Of a DNA stretch of 64,000 bases, positions 1-8,202 are shown one piece after another; positions within the stretch are counted from its first letter, which is position 1; the number at the start of each line of letters is the position of its first letter. Location of the stretch: NCBI GenBank assembly GCA_023665555.1, contig JAMPDR010000001.1, positions 1 through 64,000 of the forward strand, written 5' to 3'. This stretch comes from Ruminococcus sp. GTDB lineage: Bacteria; Bacillota; Clostridia; Oscillospirales; Acutalibacteraceae. The translations under genes and the position numbers were made by a program. Under the pieces are notes generated by a model. The model had not been told where the DNA came from. It saw nothing but the letters and a program-made list of their open reading frames with translations, and did not search any database.

Positions 1-75
1 TGGCAGGGATGGCAGGATTTGAACCTACGAATGTCGCAGTCAAAGTGCGATGCCTTACCCCTTGGCTACACCCCT
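1..75 (-). tRNA. tRNA-Gln(TTG)
   Basis: A complete cloverleaf can be drawn on the minus strand. The acceptor stem pairs AGGGGTG with CATCCCT, the D stem is GCC/GGC, and the anticodon stem-loop TCGCA-CTTTGAC-TGCGA gives anticodon TTG. Discriminator G and an encoded CCA follow. It is the last of four tRNA genes on this strand and may continue into further genes beyond the window edge. Confidence 0.95.
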
Positions 76-117
76 ATAAAAATTTAAGTCCGCAAATGCA
101 GACAAAATCATGATAAA

Positions 118-195
118 TGGGGTGGATAATCGGATTCGAACCGATGGCCTCCAGGGCCACAACCTGGCGCTCTAACCAACTGAGCTATACCCACC
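118..195 (-). tRNA. tRNA-His(GTG)
   Basis: The minus-strand cloverleaf has acceptor GTGGGTA paired with TATCCAC, an extra 5' G at 195 opposite discriminator C (the G-1 hallmark of tRNA-His), anticodon loop TTGTGGC (GTG) on a CCAGG/CCTGG stem, and an encoded CCA. It is third in the tRNA transcript. Confidence 0.95.
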
Positions 196-201
196 ACCTA
201 A

Positions 202-278
<77 letters not shown>

Positions 279-292
279 ATATGGGAAAAATA

Positions 293-367
293 TGGAGCGG
301 GTGATGGGAATCGAACCCACACGACCAGCTTGGAAGGCTGGGATTCTAGCCATTGAACTACACCCGC
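293..367 (-). tRNA. tRNA-Gly(TCC)
   Basis: The minus-strand cloverleaf has acceptor GCGGGTG paired with CACCCGC, anticodon loop CTTCCAA (TCC) on a CCAGC/GCTGG stem, discriminator T and an encoded CCA. It is the first gene of the Gly-Arg-His-Gln transcript. Its 5' end lies about 22 bases downstream of a perfect -10 element. Confidence 0.95.
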
Positions 368-375
368 GTGTTGTC

Positions 376-418
376 ATGCAACGTTGAATATTATATACAA
401 TCAACGTTGCATTGTCAA
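376..418 (-). promoter_or_regulatory. tRNA operon promoter inside a 12-bp inverted repeat
   Basis: On the minus strand TTGACA (418-413) and TATAAT (395-390) are separated by exactly 17 bases. ATGCAACGTTGA (412-401) fills most of the spacer, and its perfect reverse complement (387-376) covers the start region. This leaves the -10 element in the 13-base loop. Each arm also contains the 8-base palindrome CAACGTTG, and the two palindromes are centred 23 bases apart. Confidence 0.9.
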
Positions 419-450
419 GCGTTTTTTGCAAAAAAATCTCAAAAATTTTA

Positions 451-2793
451 TTAAATTGCAGATAGCTTCAATTTGTCACCATCAACATCAATATGAATTG
501 CTCTCACCGGATTATCAATTGAGTCAATAATAATACTTGCAATTTTATCCTCAATCTCTTTTCTGATAATATTGCGCAAATCTCTTGCACCTCTGACTCC
601 ATTCTCGGCTTTTGCAGCAAGATAACCACAAACATCATTTGAATATGTCAGTGCAATTGATTTTTCCTCAAGCGAACCTTTTAGTTCATCAAGCATAAGA
701 ACTGAAATTTTACTATAGTTTTCAACATTAAGCGGATTGAAAACAGCAACTTCATCTACTCTGCCGATGAATTCCGGTCTGAGAAATTCCGACAGCGCTT
801 TCATAGTTTTTTCTTTTGTTTCGCTTGTCTTATCTTTACCAAATCCGATCGCATTGCCCTTTTGTTCACTTCCGGCATTAGAAGTCATAACAATAACTGT
901 ATTTTCAAAATTGACTGTTCTGCCTTGTGCATCTGTTATTCTGCCTTCATCAAGAATTTGCAGCAATATATTCATTACATCGGGATGTGCCTTTTCAATT
1001 TCATCAAACAAAACGACTGAATATGGCTTACGTCTAACTTTTTCAGTCAATTGCCCTGCTTCATCATACCCGACATATCCGGGAGGTGAGCCGATGATAC
1101 GCGAAACGCTGTGTTTTTCCATGAACTCAGACATATCAAGTCTGATAAGTGTTTCGGGTGTATCAAAAAGTTCAGCAGCAATCTGTTTTACAAGTTCGGT
1201 TTTTCCGACACCTGTAGGTCCTACAAAAATAAATGATGCAGGTATGCGTCTTGGACTGATCTGTACTCTGCTTCTTCTGATTGCAGCAGCAATAGCTTCA
1301 ACAGCTTCATCCTGACCTATTACTTTATTTTTCAGTGTAGTTTCAAGTGTGGCAAGACGTCTTAAATCACTTTCTATAATCTTATACGCAGGAACACCTG
1401 TCCAAAGTTCAATAACCTTGGCTATATCATCCTCAGTAACAGCGTTGTCTGCCGCTTTAGCGCCTAACTCCTCAACTCTGTTTTCACATTTGACAATTTC
1501 AGACTTAATGTTGGCAATAGCCTCATAATCCGCTTCGGTTTCAGACAGCAGATCCTCTTCATCGCTTCTAAGTTTATTTAATAATTGCTCATTAATTTCA
1601 TAATCACTGATTGCTTTATTACGAAGATTGGCACATGTACACGCTTCATCCAAAAGGTCGATGGCCTTATCTGGCAAAAATCTGTCCGTGATATATCTTT
1701 CTGATAAGACAACAGCTTTTTTTACAAGTTCATCAGAGATTCTTACACGATGAAAATTTTCATAATAGCTTCTGATACCAAGAAGTATTTCAGTTGCATC
1801 TTCGATTGACGGTTCATCAACCTTAACAGGCTGGAAACGTCTTTCGAGCGCTGCATCTTTTTCAATGTTTTTTCTGTATTCATTGAAAGTTGTAGCACCA
1901 ACAACCTGGATTTCACCTCTTGATAATGCAGGTTTGAGAATATTTGCCGCATTCATTGAACCCTCAGCATCACCTGTTCCAACAAGATTATGGACTTCGT
2001 CAATGAACAAAATGATGTTGCCATTATCCTTAACTTCATCAACCAAATTTTTGATTCTACTCTCAAATTGACCCCTGAATTGTGTACCCGCAACAAGAGC
2101 AGTTAAATCAAGCAGATGAATTTCCTTGCCGAAAAGTTTAGCAGGAACCGAACCACTTGCTATTTTCTGCGCGAGTCCCTCTGCGATAGCTGTTTTACCA
2201 ACACCGGGTTCACCGATAAGACACGGATTATTCTTGGTTCGACGGCACAATATCTGGATAACTCTTGCTATTTCTTTATCTCTGCCGATAACACTGTCAA
2301 TTTTACCTTCTGCGGCTTTACGCGTTAAGTCTGTGCAATACAAATTTAGAAATTTACGCTTCTTCTCTTTAGCTTTTTTGGGCTTTTTGCTGTTATGATT
2401 CGGTGATGTACTGCTTGCACTGCTATCATTTCGCTGTGGTTCGTTCGGCTGAGTCGATGGCATATTGAAATCAAATCCGAAGCTTTTTTGCAGATTTGCC
2501 AGCATGTTTTGATTGAACGGCATTGTCGGTGAGCCTCCAACTTCAAAACCGTCTTCCGATTCTTCATCATCAATGGCTTCACCGCCAAACATATCACCGA
2601 TTTGTTCAGAAAGAGCTTCTATATCATCCTCGGTTATGCCCATGCTATCCATCATTTGCTTTATCGGCCCTATATTCATATCCATTGCGCATTTGAAACA
2701 AAGTCCCTCAGGAACTGTTTTTCCATCCACGATTTTTGAAATGAATACAACAGCAGGACGTTCTTTGCATCTGCTACATATTACTTTTTTCAT
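451..2793 (-). CDS. clpE: ClpE/ClpC-type AAA+ unfoldase with N-terminal zinc finger
   Basis: This is a Hsp100/Clp ATPase that unfolds proteins, normally for the ClpP protease. Residues 6-35 hold a four-cysteine zinc finger (C6, C9, C32, C35), the feature that separates ClpE from ClpC, followed by a low-complexity linker. Two AAA+ modules follow, with Walker A GEPGVGKT at 194-201 and GPTGVGKTE at 525-533, and Walker B motifs LFIDEVHNL and VVLFDEIEKAH. The IGF tripeptide at 649-651 matches the ClpP-docking loop. The start has GGAG ten bases upstream. The gene lies 67 bases downstream of pgsA with no clear terminator. I see no CtsR-type operator. At 780 residues it is longer than ordinary ClpE because of the linker. 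Confidence 0.93.
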   Translation of the reverse strand: MKKVICSRCKERPAVVFISKIVDGKTVPEGLCFKCAMDMNIGPIKQMMDSMGITEDDIEALSEQIGDMFGGEAIDDEESEDGFEVGGSPTMPFNQNMLANLQKSFGFDFNMPSTQPNEPQRNDSSASSTSPNHNSKKPKKAKEKKRKFLNLYCTDLTRKAAEGKIDSVIGRDKEIARVIQILCRRTKNNPCLIGEPGVGKTAIAEGLAQKIASGSVPAKLFGKEIHLLDLTALVAGTQFRGQFESRIKNLVDEVKDNGNIILFIDEVHNLVGTGDAEGSMNAANILKPALSRGEIQVVGATTFNEYRKNIEKDAALERRFQPVKVDEPSIEDATEILLGIRSYYENFHRVRISDELVKKAVVLSERYITDRFLPDKAIDLLDEACTCANLRNKAISDYEINEQLLNKLRSDEEDLLSETEADYEAIANIKSEIVKCENRVEELGAKAADNAVTEDDIAKVIELWTGVPAYKIIESDLRRLATLETTLKNKVIGQDEAVEAIAAAIRRSRVQISPRRIPASFIFVGPTGVGKTELVKQIAAELFDTPETLIRLDMSEFMEKHSVSRIIGSPPGYVGYDEAGQLTEKVRRKPYSVVLFDEIEKAHPDVMNILLQILDEGRITDAQGRTVNFENTVIVMTSNAGSEQKGNAIGFGKDKTSETKEKTMKALSEFLRPEFIGRVDEVAVFNPLNVENYSKISVLMLDELKGSLEEKSIALTYSNDVCGYLAAKAENGVRGARDLRNIIRKEIEDKIASIIIDSIDNPVRAIHIDVDGDKLKLSAI

Positions 2794-2860
2794 TTATAAA
2801 TCTCCTAAGATATTTATTTAAAATCTTAATGAAAGTTCTGTTTAATACAGAATTTCTTCA

Positions 2861-3499
2861 TTAATCAGCTTTATTATTTTTGCTGAAGCGTTCTTTAAAT
2901 TGTCTGTAGGTTTCAGGCATATAACTACAAAATGCAACCAGACATAAAATAGCTGAGATAACAACAAGTATACCTGTAAGTACGTCAGGCATTGTGAACC
3001 ATGTTCTGAATGCACCAACCTCAGGTCCGAATCCGATAATAAGAATCATGATACCGTAAAATGCCGCGGTAGCAACCTTGCCGGGCATTTCAGCAGCGCC
3101 CGGACGAATATTAAGCAAAAGCATTACTAAGCCACCAACAATCATAACCAGTTCTTTAATGAGGAACACAAGAAATACCCATCCAAATGCGTTAATTACA
3201 GTGTTGTCTGCATTGCGGAACATTATGAACAAGATAATTGCAATTGTAATTTGCGTGATTTTATCAGCAACCGGATCGAGCAATTTACCCAAAGCACTTA
3301 CTTGATTAAAACGTCGTGCAATTTTCCCGTCGAACAAGTCCGTTAATCCTGAAACAGCCAAAATAACTAAAGCGATTATTTGATGATCGCCGAGAAAGAG
3401 AACTGCAAAAACAGGAACAAGCGCAATTCTGATAACTGAAAGTAAGTTTGGAATTGTTAAACAACCTTTAAATAAATCCTTAATCATATCGTATTCCAT
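2861..3499 (-). CDS. pgsA: CDP-diacylglycerol-glycerol-3-phosphate 3-phosphatidyltransferase
   Basis: PgsA makes phosphatidylglycerophosphate from CDP-diacylglycerol and glycerol-3-phosphate, the committed step to phosphatidylglycerol in the membrane. The CDP-alcohol phosphotransferase signature D-G-x2-A-R-x8-G-x3-D-x3-D is intact: DLFDGKIARRFN, then GKLLDPVADK. About six hydrophobic segments and the 212-residue length fit the family. The ATG at 3499 sits only a few bases from GGAAAGG. The in-frame ATG at 3487 (MIKDLFKG) is a serious alternative, because the sequence around 3499 is part of an RNA element also found upstream of glmM. Confidence 0.93.
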   Translation of the reverse strand: MEYDMIKDLFKGCLTIPNLLSVIRIALVPVFAVLFLGDHQIIALVILAVSGLTDLFDGKIARRFNQVSALGKLLDPVADKITQITIAIILFIMFRNADNTVINAFGWVFLVFLIKELVMIVGGLVMLLLNIRPGAAEMPGKVATAAFYGIMILIIGFGPEVGAFRTWFTMPDVLTGILVVISAILCLVAFCSYMPETYRQFKERFSKNNKAD

Positions 3500-3500
3500 A

Positions 3501-3571
3501 GCCTTTCCAACTACAAGTAAAATAATAATTTAAAATCACATAAAATCTTGCTGTAGTCGCACAAGATGTGA
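3501..3571 (-). promoter_or_regulatory. Structured 5' leader of pgsA (copy 1 of a pseudoknot element)
   Basis: On the minus strand, stem TCACA/TGTGA encloses stem TCTTG/CAAGA and loop TGCGACTACAG, with a five-base bulge on the 3' side. After a 21-base linker, GTAGTT (3514-3509) can pair with GACTAC in the loop. The same AGTT can instead pair with GGCT to form a hairpin closing GGAAA. A second copy with compensatory changes lies upstream of glmM (11,313-11,382). This looks like a cis-regulatory RNA. No known riboswitch class was recognised. Confidence 0.65.
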
Positions 3572-3625
3572 TATTTTTTTGATTCGTTTCAAGCGCTTTC
3601 AACTGCCGAATACATACTTATTTAA

Positions 3626-4333
3626 TCAAAACGTATATCCGCTTATCGAGGTTAGAAAACCTTTAATCGAATTAACAATCAGCGAATTATTTACGCAGTC
3701 AATGAATGACTGCGATGATGTTACACTTGCAATAACTCCAATCAAAAGAGCGATTACAATTACAAGTAAAACACCTTTTACAGCACCTAACACTGCTCCA
3801 AGACTGGAATTGACTTGCTTGATTGCGGGCAGCTTTTTAATAATACTATCAAGCAACCTTACAACTAACCTTAAAATAAGTGTGAGCGCAATTACCAAAA
3901 TGACAAAAATAATTGTTTGCAATAAGGCTACGCCTACCGGAGTCACCAATTTATCCATAACATTTTCAACAACATTTTTTCCTGACATATCCGATTGTGA
4001 TATACGTGTCAACAGACTTTCTTTATCTATGCCTATCATTTGCATAACACCGTCAAGTGACTCCGGAATGGAGTTGAGCGCAGACTCAATCTGAGCGGCA
4101 TAATCCTTGACTCCAACATCGCCTAAATTCGCAGATAGTCTTGCTTTTATACCTTCGCTGAAATATTGCTCAAAAACACCGGGCGCAAGGCTCGTTGAAA
4201 CAAGTTTCGCAAAAACCAATGACACGATATGAGCGGCAAGTTCGAAGAGAGTCACAAAAAAGCCCTTCTTGGCGGCGATAAAAATTGATAGAACAAAAAC
4301 CGCTGCCAAAACTATATCAATTATGTATTGCAT
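3626..4333 (-). CDS. CvpA family membrane protein
   Basis: The 235-residue protein opens with a hydrophobic helix and a KKGF motif, as in the CvpA/colicin V production family, and has further membrane segments around the middle (VALLQTIIFVILVIALTLILR) and C-terminus. CvpA proteins affect envelope integrity and colicin export in other bacteria; the biochemical role is unsettled. The ATG at 4333 was chosen because GGAGG stands eight bases upstream and it begins the family-like helix. A longer reading frame to 4390 has no ribosome-binding site. It follows the DUF5711-like gene in the same direction. Confidence 0.82.
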   Translation of the reverse strand: MQYIIDIVLAAVFVLSIFIAAKKGFFVTLFELAAHIVSLVFAKLVSTSLAPGVFEQYFSEGIKARLSANLGDVGVKDYAAQIESALNSIPESLDGVMQMIGIDKESLLTRISQSDMSGKNVVENVMDKLVTPVGVALLQTIIFVILVIALTLILRLVVRLLDSIIKKLPAIKQVNSSLGAVLGAVKGVLLVIVIALLIGVIASVTSSQSFIDCVNNSLIVNSIKGFLTSISGYTF

Positions 4334-4407
4334 ATTTGCCTCCGTTAAAAATATTTGCAACATTATATCATACAAATATTTGTTAAACAATATCTTTCAA
4401 ATAAAAA

Positions 4408-5625
4408 TTATACGGCACCGAATAAATATCCTTGTGAATAATGGTATAATTTTCCGTTTCCCAGAGTTATTCCTATTGATGCAGAGTCAATCTCAACAGT
4501 ATCGCTCAGTCCCCCTGAGGAGTTGTACATAAGAATTTTATTGCTTCCAAGGATATAAACTTTCTTTTTATCACAGGTAATATCAACAATATCATCATCA
4601 ACATCGCTTGTGTATACCAAAGCGTTTTTGCTGTCATAAACTGACAACTCATATTGATTAAATGAGTCTATCTTCTTGCTGACTACCGCTGTATTACCAT
4701 TTTGGTCGTTGGCTCTTGCCAGTATCGATGAATTGAAATCCACACTTATCGGTTTTGCATCGTTTGTTTTGCAGTCAACCAAAATGCGCTTATTATTGCA
4801 AACCGCGATAACATTGCTGTTTGACACAAAGAAAATATCCATTGCAACCGTAGATTTTATTTTAAAATTTTTATTATTTTCCGAAGAATTGATATCGAAA
4901 TAATATATTTTTGTATATATATCTCCCGACTGACTGTTAATCGCTGCACATGCAAGACTTTTTTTATTACTTGAAATCGCAAGTGCGATGATATGCTCAT
5001 TTGCGCAGGTCCACTGAAATAGCTTTTCACCGTTTTTGCTGTAATAAGTGAGCATACTTGTTGACCCGCTTCTTCTGGACGATATCATATAACTGCCGTC
5101 ATCTGCTATTTCAGCTGTTATTATCTGTGCCTTTTCCTCACTCTCGCCTGTTCTAACAAGCTTATTTTTGTTAAAAATCATATACTTACTGCTTTGGCGA
5201 TCAAAAACTAAACAATATTTGTTGCTGGTTTTCATTATCGGTTCAACAAAATTTAAGGCTTTATAATATTTGACCTCGCCTGATGCACTTATACATGAGA
5301 TAGTGTCACGGCTAATCACGAAAATCCTGGAATTAACAACTGCCGCGCGTTGAATATTATTGCTTGCAAAGGAAACCGGAAAACTCGTTTTCTTTCCTGT
5401 GGATGAATTCACATGGACCTCATCCTGAACAACTTGCTGTTCACTGTAATCAAAAATATTTTCTACAGTTTGTGAATCATTGGTATCTTCTTTGAGTGAA
5501 TCCAGGTTGGCCATAACAAATGCCATGGCAATTATAATTAAAGAAAATATAACAATCAGAATAATACTGCCCATTGAAGACTGTTTTTTATTCATTCTTT
5601 TCGTGCTTTGAGAATCACTTTTCAT
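4408..5625 (-). CDS. Membrane-anchored beta-propeller-like protein (DUF5711-like)
   Basis: The 405-residue protein has a short charged N-terminus, one transmembrane helix at about 20-41 and a long exported domain. That domain is made of repeated beta-strand units with hydrophobic-G-x-[VI] patterns (for example VFVISRDTISCISASG, KVYILGSNKILMYNSSG), suggesting a beta-propeller such as those of DUF5711 proteins. The function is unknown; an extracytoplasmic scaffold or sensor is an inference. It lies between truA and cvpA on the same strand. The start at 5625 has only a weak ribosome-binding site, so a start at the ATG ten codons later is possible. Confidence 0.65.
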   Translation of the reverse strand: MKSDSQSTKRMNKKQSSMGSIILIVIFSLIIIAMAFVMANLDSLKEDTNDSQTVENIFDYSEQQVVQDEVHVNSSTGKKTSFPVSFASNNIQRAAVVNSRIFVISRDTISCISASGEVKYYKALNFVEPIMKTSNKYCLVFDRQSSKYMIFNKNKLVRTGESEEKAQIITAEIADDGSYMISSRRSGSTSMLTYYSKNGEKLFQWTCANEHIIALAISSNKKSLACAAINSQSGDIYTKIYYFDINSSENNKNFKIKSTVAMDIFFVSNSNVIAVCNNKRILVDCKTNDAKPISVDFNSSILARANDQNGNTAVVSKKIDSFNQYELSVYDSKNALVYTSDVDDDIVDITCDKKKVYILGSNKILMYNSSGGLSDTVEIDSASIGITLGNGKLYHYSQGYLFGAV

Positions 5626-5679
5626 TGCTGTTACACTGACGCATAAATACTTATATATGTCCGCGCCATCCTTTCATTT

Positions 5680-6417
5680 TTAATAAAAAACCTTATTTAA
5701 ATACAATCCTTGCGGTTTGGCAGTTATACCTGCTTTTTCTCTTTTTTGCGAATCTATGATTTCACTGATCATATTAGGCTCTATTTTGCCGTCACTGATA
5801 TCAAGTATGGTTCCAACCATGATTCTCACCATATTATATAAAAAGCCATCACCGCGCACCGAGAAGGTAATCAATTCACCGTTTCGCTCAACTGAGCAAT
5901 CGTAAACAGTTCTGACATGATCTTTCACAGTACAGCCACTGGCACAAAATGCCGAAAAATCATGCGTGCCTATGAATTGCGATGCTTGACTATTAAGAAA
6001 ATTCTCGTCAAGGTATCGCGGAAAATGAAGTGCATAGTTATTATAAAATGGATTTCGTTGCTTGCCGTTCCATATTTTATATATGTATTCCTTACCTTTG
6101 CAGTCATATCTTGAATGGAAATCCACAGGAACATCATCGCAGCCATACACAGCTATGCTTTCGGGAAGTACAGCATTTAGACCGAGGATTATTTTGTAGT
6201 TGTCACGCAAGCAATCGGTATGAAAATTGCAACAAAACATATTGGCATGCACACCGGTATCAGTTCGACTGCATGAATGAAGTTTAACATCTTCACCTAA
6301 GATGCGCTTACAAGCCTGTTTTAACTCTTGTTCAACGCTAATACAATTAGGTTGAAACTGCCATCCGTGAAAGCCTGAGCCGTCATATCTTAAAGTTAGT
6401 TTTATATTTCTTGACAT
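5680..6417 (-). CDS. truA: tRNA pseudouridine(38-40) synthase TruA
   Basis: TruA converts uridines 38-40 in the tRNA anticodon stem to pseudouridine. The catalytic motif CSRTDTGVHA with its aspartate is present near residue 50. The N-terminal LTLRYDGSGFHGWQ and the C-terminal VRGDGFLYNMVRIMVGT blocks are typical, and the 245-residue length fits. The ATG at 6417 was chosen because TruA proteins begin just before this beta strand. An in-frame TTG at 6450 would add 11 residues, and neither start has a strong ribosome-binding site. It is the next gene after ecfT, an arrangement seen in many Firmicutes. Confidence 0.94.
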   Translation of the reverse strand: MSRNIKLTLRYDGSGFHGWQFQPNCISVEQELKQACKRILGEDVKLHSCSRTDTGVHANMFCCNFHTDCLRDNYKIILGLNAVLPESIAVYGCDDVPVDFHSRYDCKGKEYIYKIWNGKQRNPFYNNYALHFPRYLDENFLNSQASQFIGTHDFSAFCASGCTVKDHVRTVYDCSVERNGELITFSVRGDGFLYNMVRIMVGTILDISDGKIEPNMISEIIDSQKREKAGITAKPQGLYLNKVFY

Positions 6418-6519
6418 GTTGATCGCGATGTGATACAGATTATCGCTCAAAAAAGATTAAAAATTTTATTTGAGCACTTATATCACTAACTCCTTCTGAT
6501 TTTTTCACGTTTCATTCCT

Positions 6520-7335
6520 TTATATAACTCTGCCGAAAAAGTGATTAAGCAAAATAACACCTGCTGTTGATACTGCAAAAATGAGTAAAACAACATAATC
6601 TTTAAGCATCATTTTCATTTTTTTCATGCGAGTTCTGCCTTTACCGCCTTGATAACAACGGCAACTCATTGCAAAAGCAAGTTCATATGCTCGGCTAAAG
6701 GCGGAAACAAACAACGGAATCAAAATCGGAATCATTGCTTTGATTCGCTGTAAAAACTTACCGCTCTCAAAATCAGCACCCCTTGCTTTTTGAGCATTCG
6801 TAATTCGTTCAATTTCTTCAATTAAAGTCGGAATGAATCTTAACGCAAGAGTCATCATCATCGCAAGCGTGTGAACTTCGATATGAAACACCTTAAGCGG
6901 TGATAAGAGTCTTTCAATTGCGTCAGTAAGCATTGTGGGAACAGTAGTATAAGTCAAGATAGAACTGCACACAATCAAACAGATGATTCTTATCATCATG
7001 AACAATGCGGTTGCAATACCTTTTTCCGTGATTGAGATTTTCCAAAACGATAAAAGTACATCGCCGCCTTTTATGTAAAAAATATTAATAGCAGCAGTAA
7101 AAATTATAATCGGTATTATAGGTTTCAAACTCTTCAAAAACATCTTAACAGGAACTTTTGAAGCTAAAACCGAAATTACAATCAAGACAAACATCAATGC
7201 TAAAGAAAGAAAGTTTTTGCATAAGAATATAATTACTATAAAGAGTATAGTTGCAATAATTTTTACTCTCGCATCAAGTTTATGAACAACCGAATCCGCT
7301 CTGTAATATTGCCCTATTGTTATATCACTTAACAT
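6520..7335 (-). CDS. ecfT: ECF transporter transmembrane subunit EcfT
   Basis: EcfT is the shared membrane scaffold of group II energy-coupling-factor importers; it couples two ATPases to interchangeable vitamin-binding S subunits. The 271-residue protein has the expected hydrophobic segments and the two cytoplasmic coupling-helix motifs: ARGADFESG near residue 185 and a later SCRCYQGG. The start overlaps the end of ecfA2 by 11 bases and has GGGAGGGG upstream, consistent with translational coupling. No S-subunit gene is in the window. Confidence 0.93.
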   Translation of the reverse strand: MLSDITIGQYYRADSVVHKLDARVKIIATILFIVIIFLCKNFLSLALMFVLIVISVLASKVPVKMFLKSLKPIIPIIIFTAAINIFYIKGGDVLLSFWKISITEKGIATALFMMIRIICLIVCSSILTYTTVPTMLTDAIERLLSPLKVFHIEVHTLAMMMTLALRFIPTLIEEIERITNAQKARGADFESGKFLQRIKAMIPILIPLFVSAFSRAYELAFAMSCRCYQGGKGRTRMKKMKMMLKDYVVLLIFAVSTAGVILLNHFFGRVI

Positions 7336-8200
7336 TTTCGCCCCTCCCGGAAATCAATTTGAGAAGCTCATTTTTTGCGTCGTCCATGTTATATATGTTG
7401 GTTCTAACATCATAACCCAGACCTTTTAGTTTGATGAATAATTTAGTAAGTTCGGGAATATTAAGACCCATTGATACCAATTCATCCGCATGTCCGAAAA
7501 CATTTTCAACTGTATCATAAAATGCAAGTTTAGAATCATTCATAACAAGGATCTTACTTGCAATTTTTGAGATGTCCTCCATACTGTGAGAAACAACTAT
7601 AACAGTGCTCTGCGTTAAACGCTGATAATCTTTTATCAAACTGAGAACAACATTTCTGCCGTTAGGATCAAGACCGGCACATGGTTCATCCAGCACCAAA
7701 ACTTCTGGATTCATCGCCATAACACCTGCAATAGCGATTCTTCTTTTTTCACCGCCCGAAAGGTCAAACGGCGATTTCTCAAGATAGCTTTCATCAAGAC
7801 CGACATAGTTTATAACCTGTCTGACCTTTGCATCAATTTCTTTATCAGTAAGTCCCATATTTTTAGGGCCGAATGATATATCTTTATAAACGGTTTCTTC
7901 AAAAAGCTGATATTCAGGATATTGAAAGCATATACCAACCTTGAATCTCACATTGCGAATTTTAGATTTGTCCTCCCAAATATCCTTTCCATCAAGATAA
8001 ACAGTGCCGCTTGTAGGTTTCAATATTCCATTGAAATGTTGGATAAGTGTACTTTTACCGGAACCTGTATGTCCTATTACACCAACAAGTTCACCTTTTT
8101 CAATGGAGATATCTACATCCTTTATTGCTGCAACCTCATATCCTGTACCTTTTGAATAGATATATGTTAAATCTTTGGTTTCAAGCACATTTACACTCAA
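7325..8200 (-). CDS. ecfA2: ECF transporter ATPase EcfA2
   Basis: This ABC ATPase of the ECF vitamin/metal importer is 291 residues long. It has Walker A GHTGSGKST, Q-loop GICFQYPEYQLFEE, signature LSGGEKRR, Walker B EVLVLDEPCAGLD and H-loop VVSHSMED. The start is a TTG preceded by GGAGGAATAAAA, 3 bases after the ecfA1 stop. It is followed by the overlapping ecfT. The order ecfA1-ecfA2-ecfT is the common Firmicute arrangement. Confidence 0.94.
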   Translation of the reverse strand: MSVNVLETKDLTYIYSKGTGYEVAAIKDVDISIEKGELVGVIGHTGSGKSTLIQHFNGILKPTSGTVYLDGKDIWEDKSKIRNVRFKVGICFQYPEYQLFEETVYKDISFGPKNMGLTDKEIDAKVRQVINYVGLDESYLEKSPFDLSGGEKRRIAIAGVMAMNPEVLVLDEPCAGLDPNGRNVVLSLIKDYQRLTQSTVIVVSHSMEDISKIASKILVMNDSKLAFYDTVENVFGHADELVSMGLNIPELTKLFIKLKGLGYDVRTNIYNMDDAKNELLKLISGRGENVK

Positions 8201-8202
8201 TT

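Noticed and set aside
737-1315. A 192-codon open frame antisense to the Clp ATPase gene
   Set aside because: It is the shadow of a strongly coding frame, with no ribosome-binding site and Ser/Thr/Leu-rich composition typical of antisense reading.
2794-2860. CtsR operator upstream of the Clp ATPase gene
   Set aside because: The expected GGTCAAA-type direct repeats are not present in this interval. Only a weak AAATTCTG/CAGAACTTT stem is seen.
3501-3571. preQ1-I, SAM-II, ZTP or THF riboswitch as identity of the pgsA/glmM leaders
   Set aside because: None of the conserved aptamer sequences of these classes that I can recall is present; only the general pseudoknot layout is similar.
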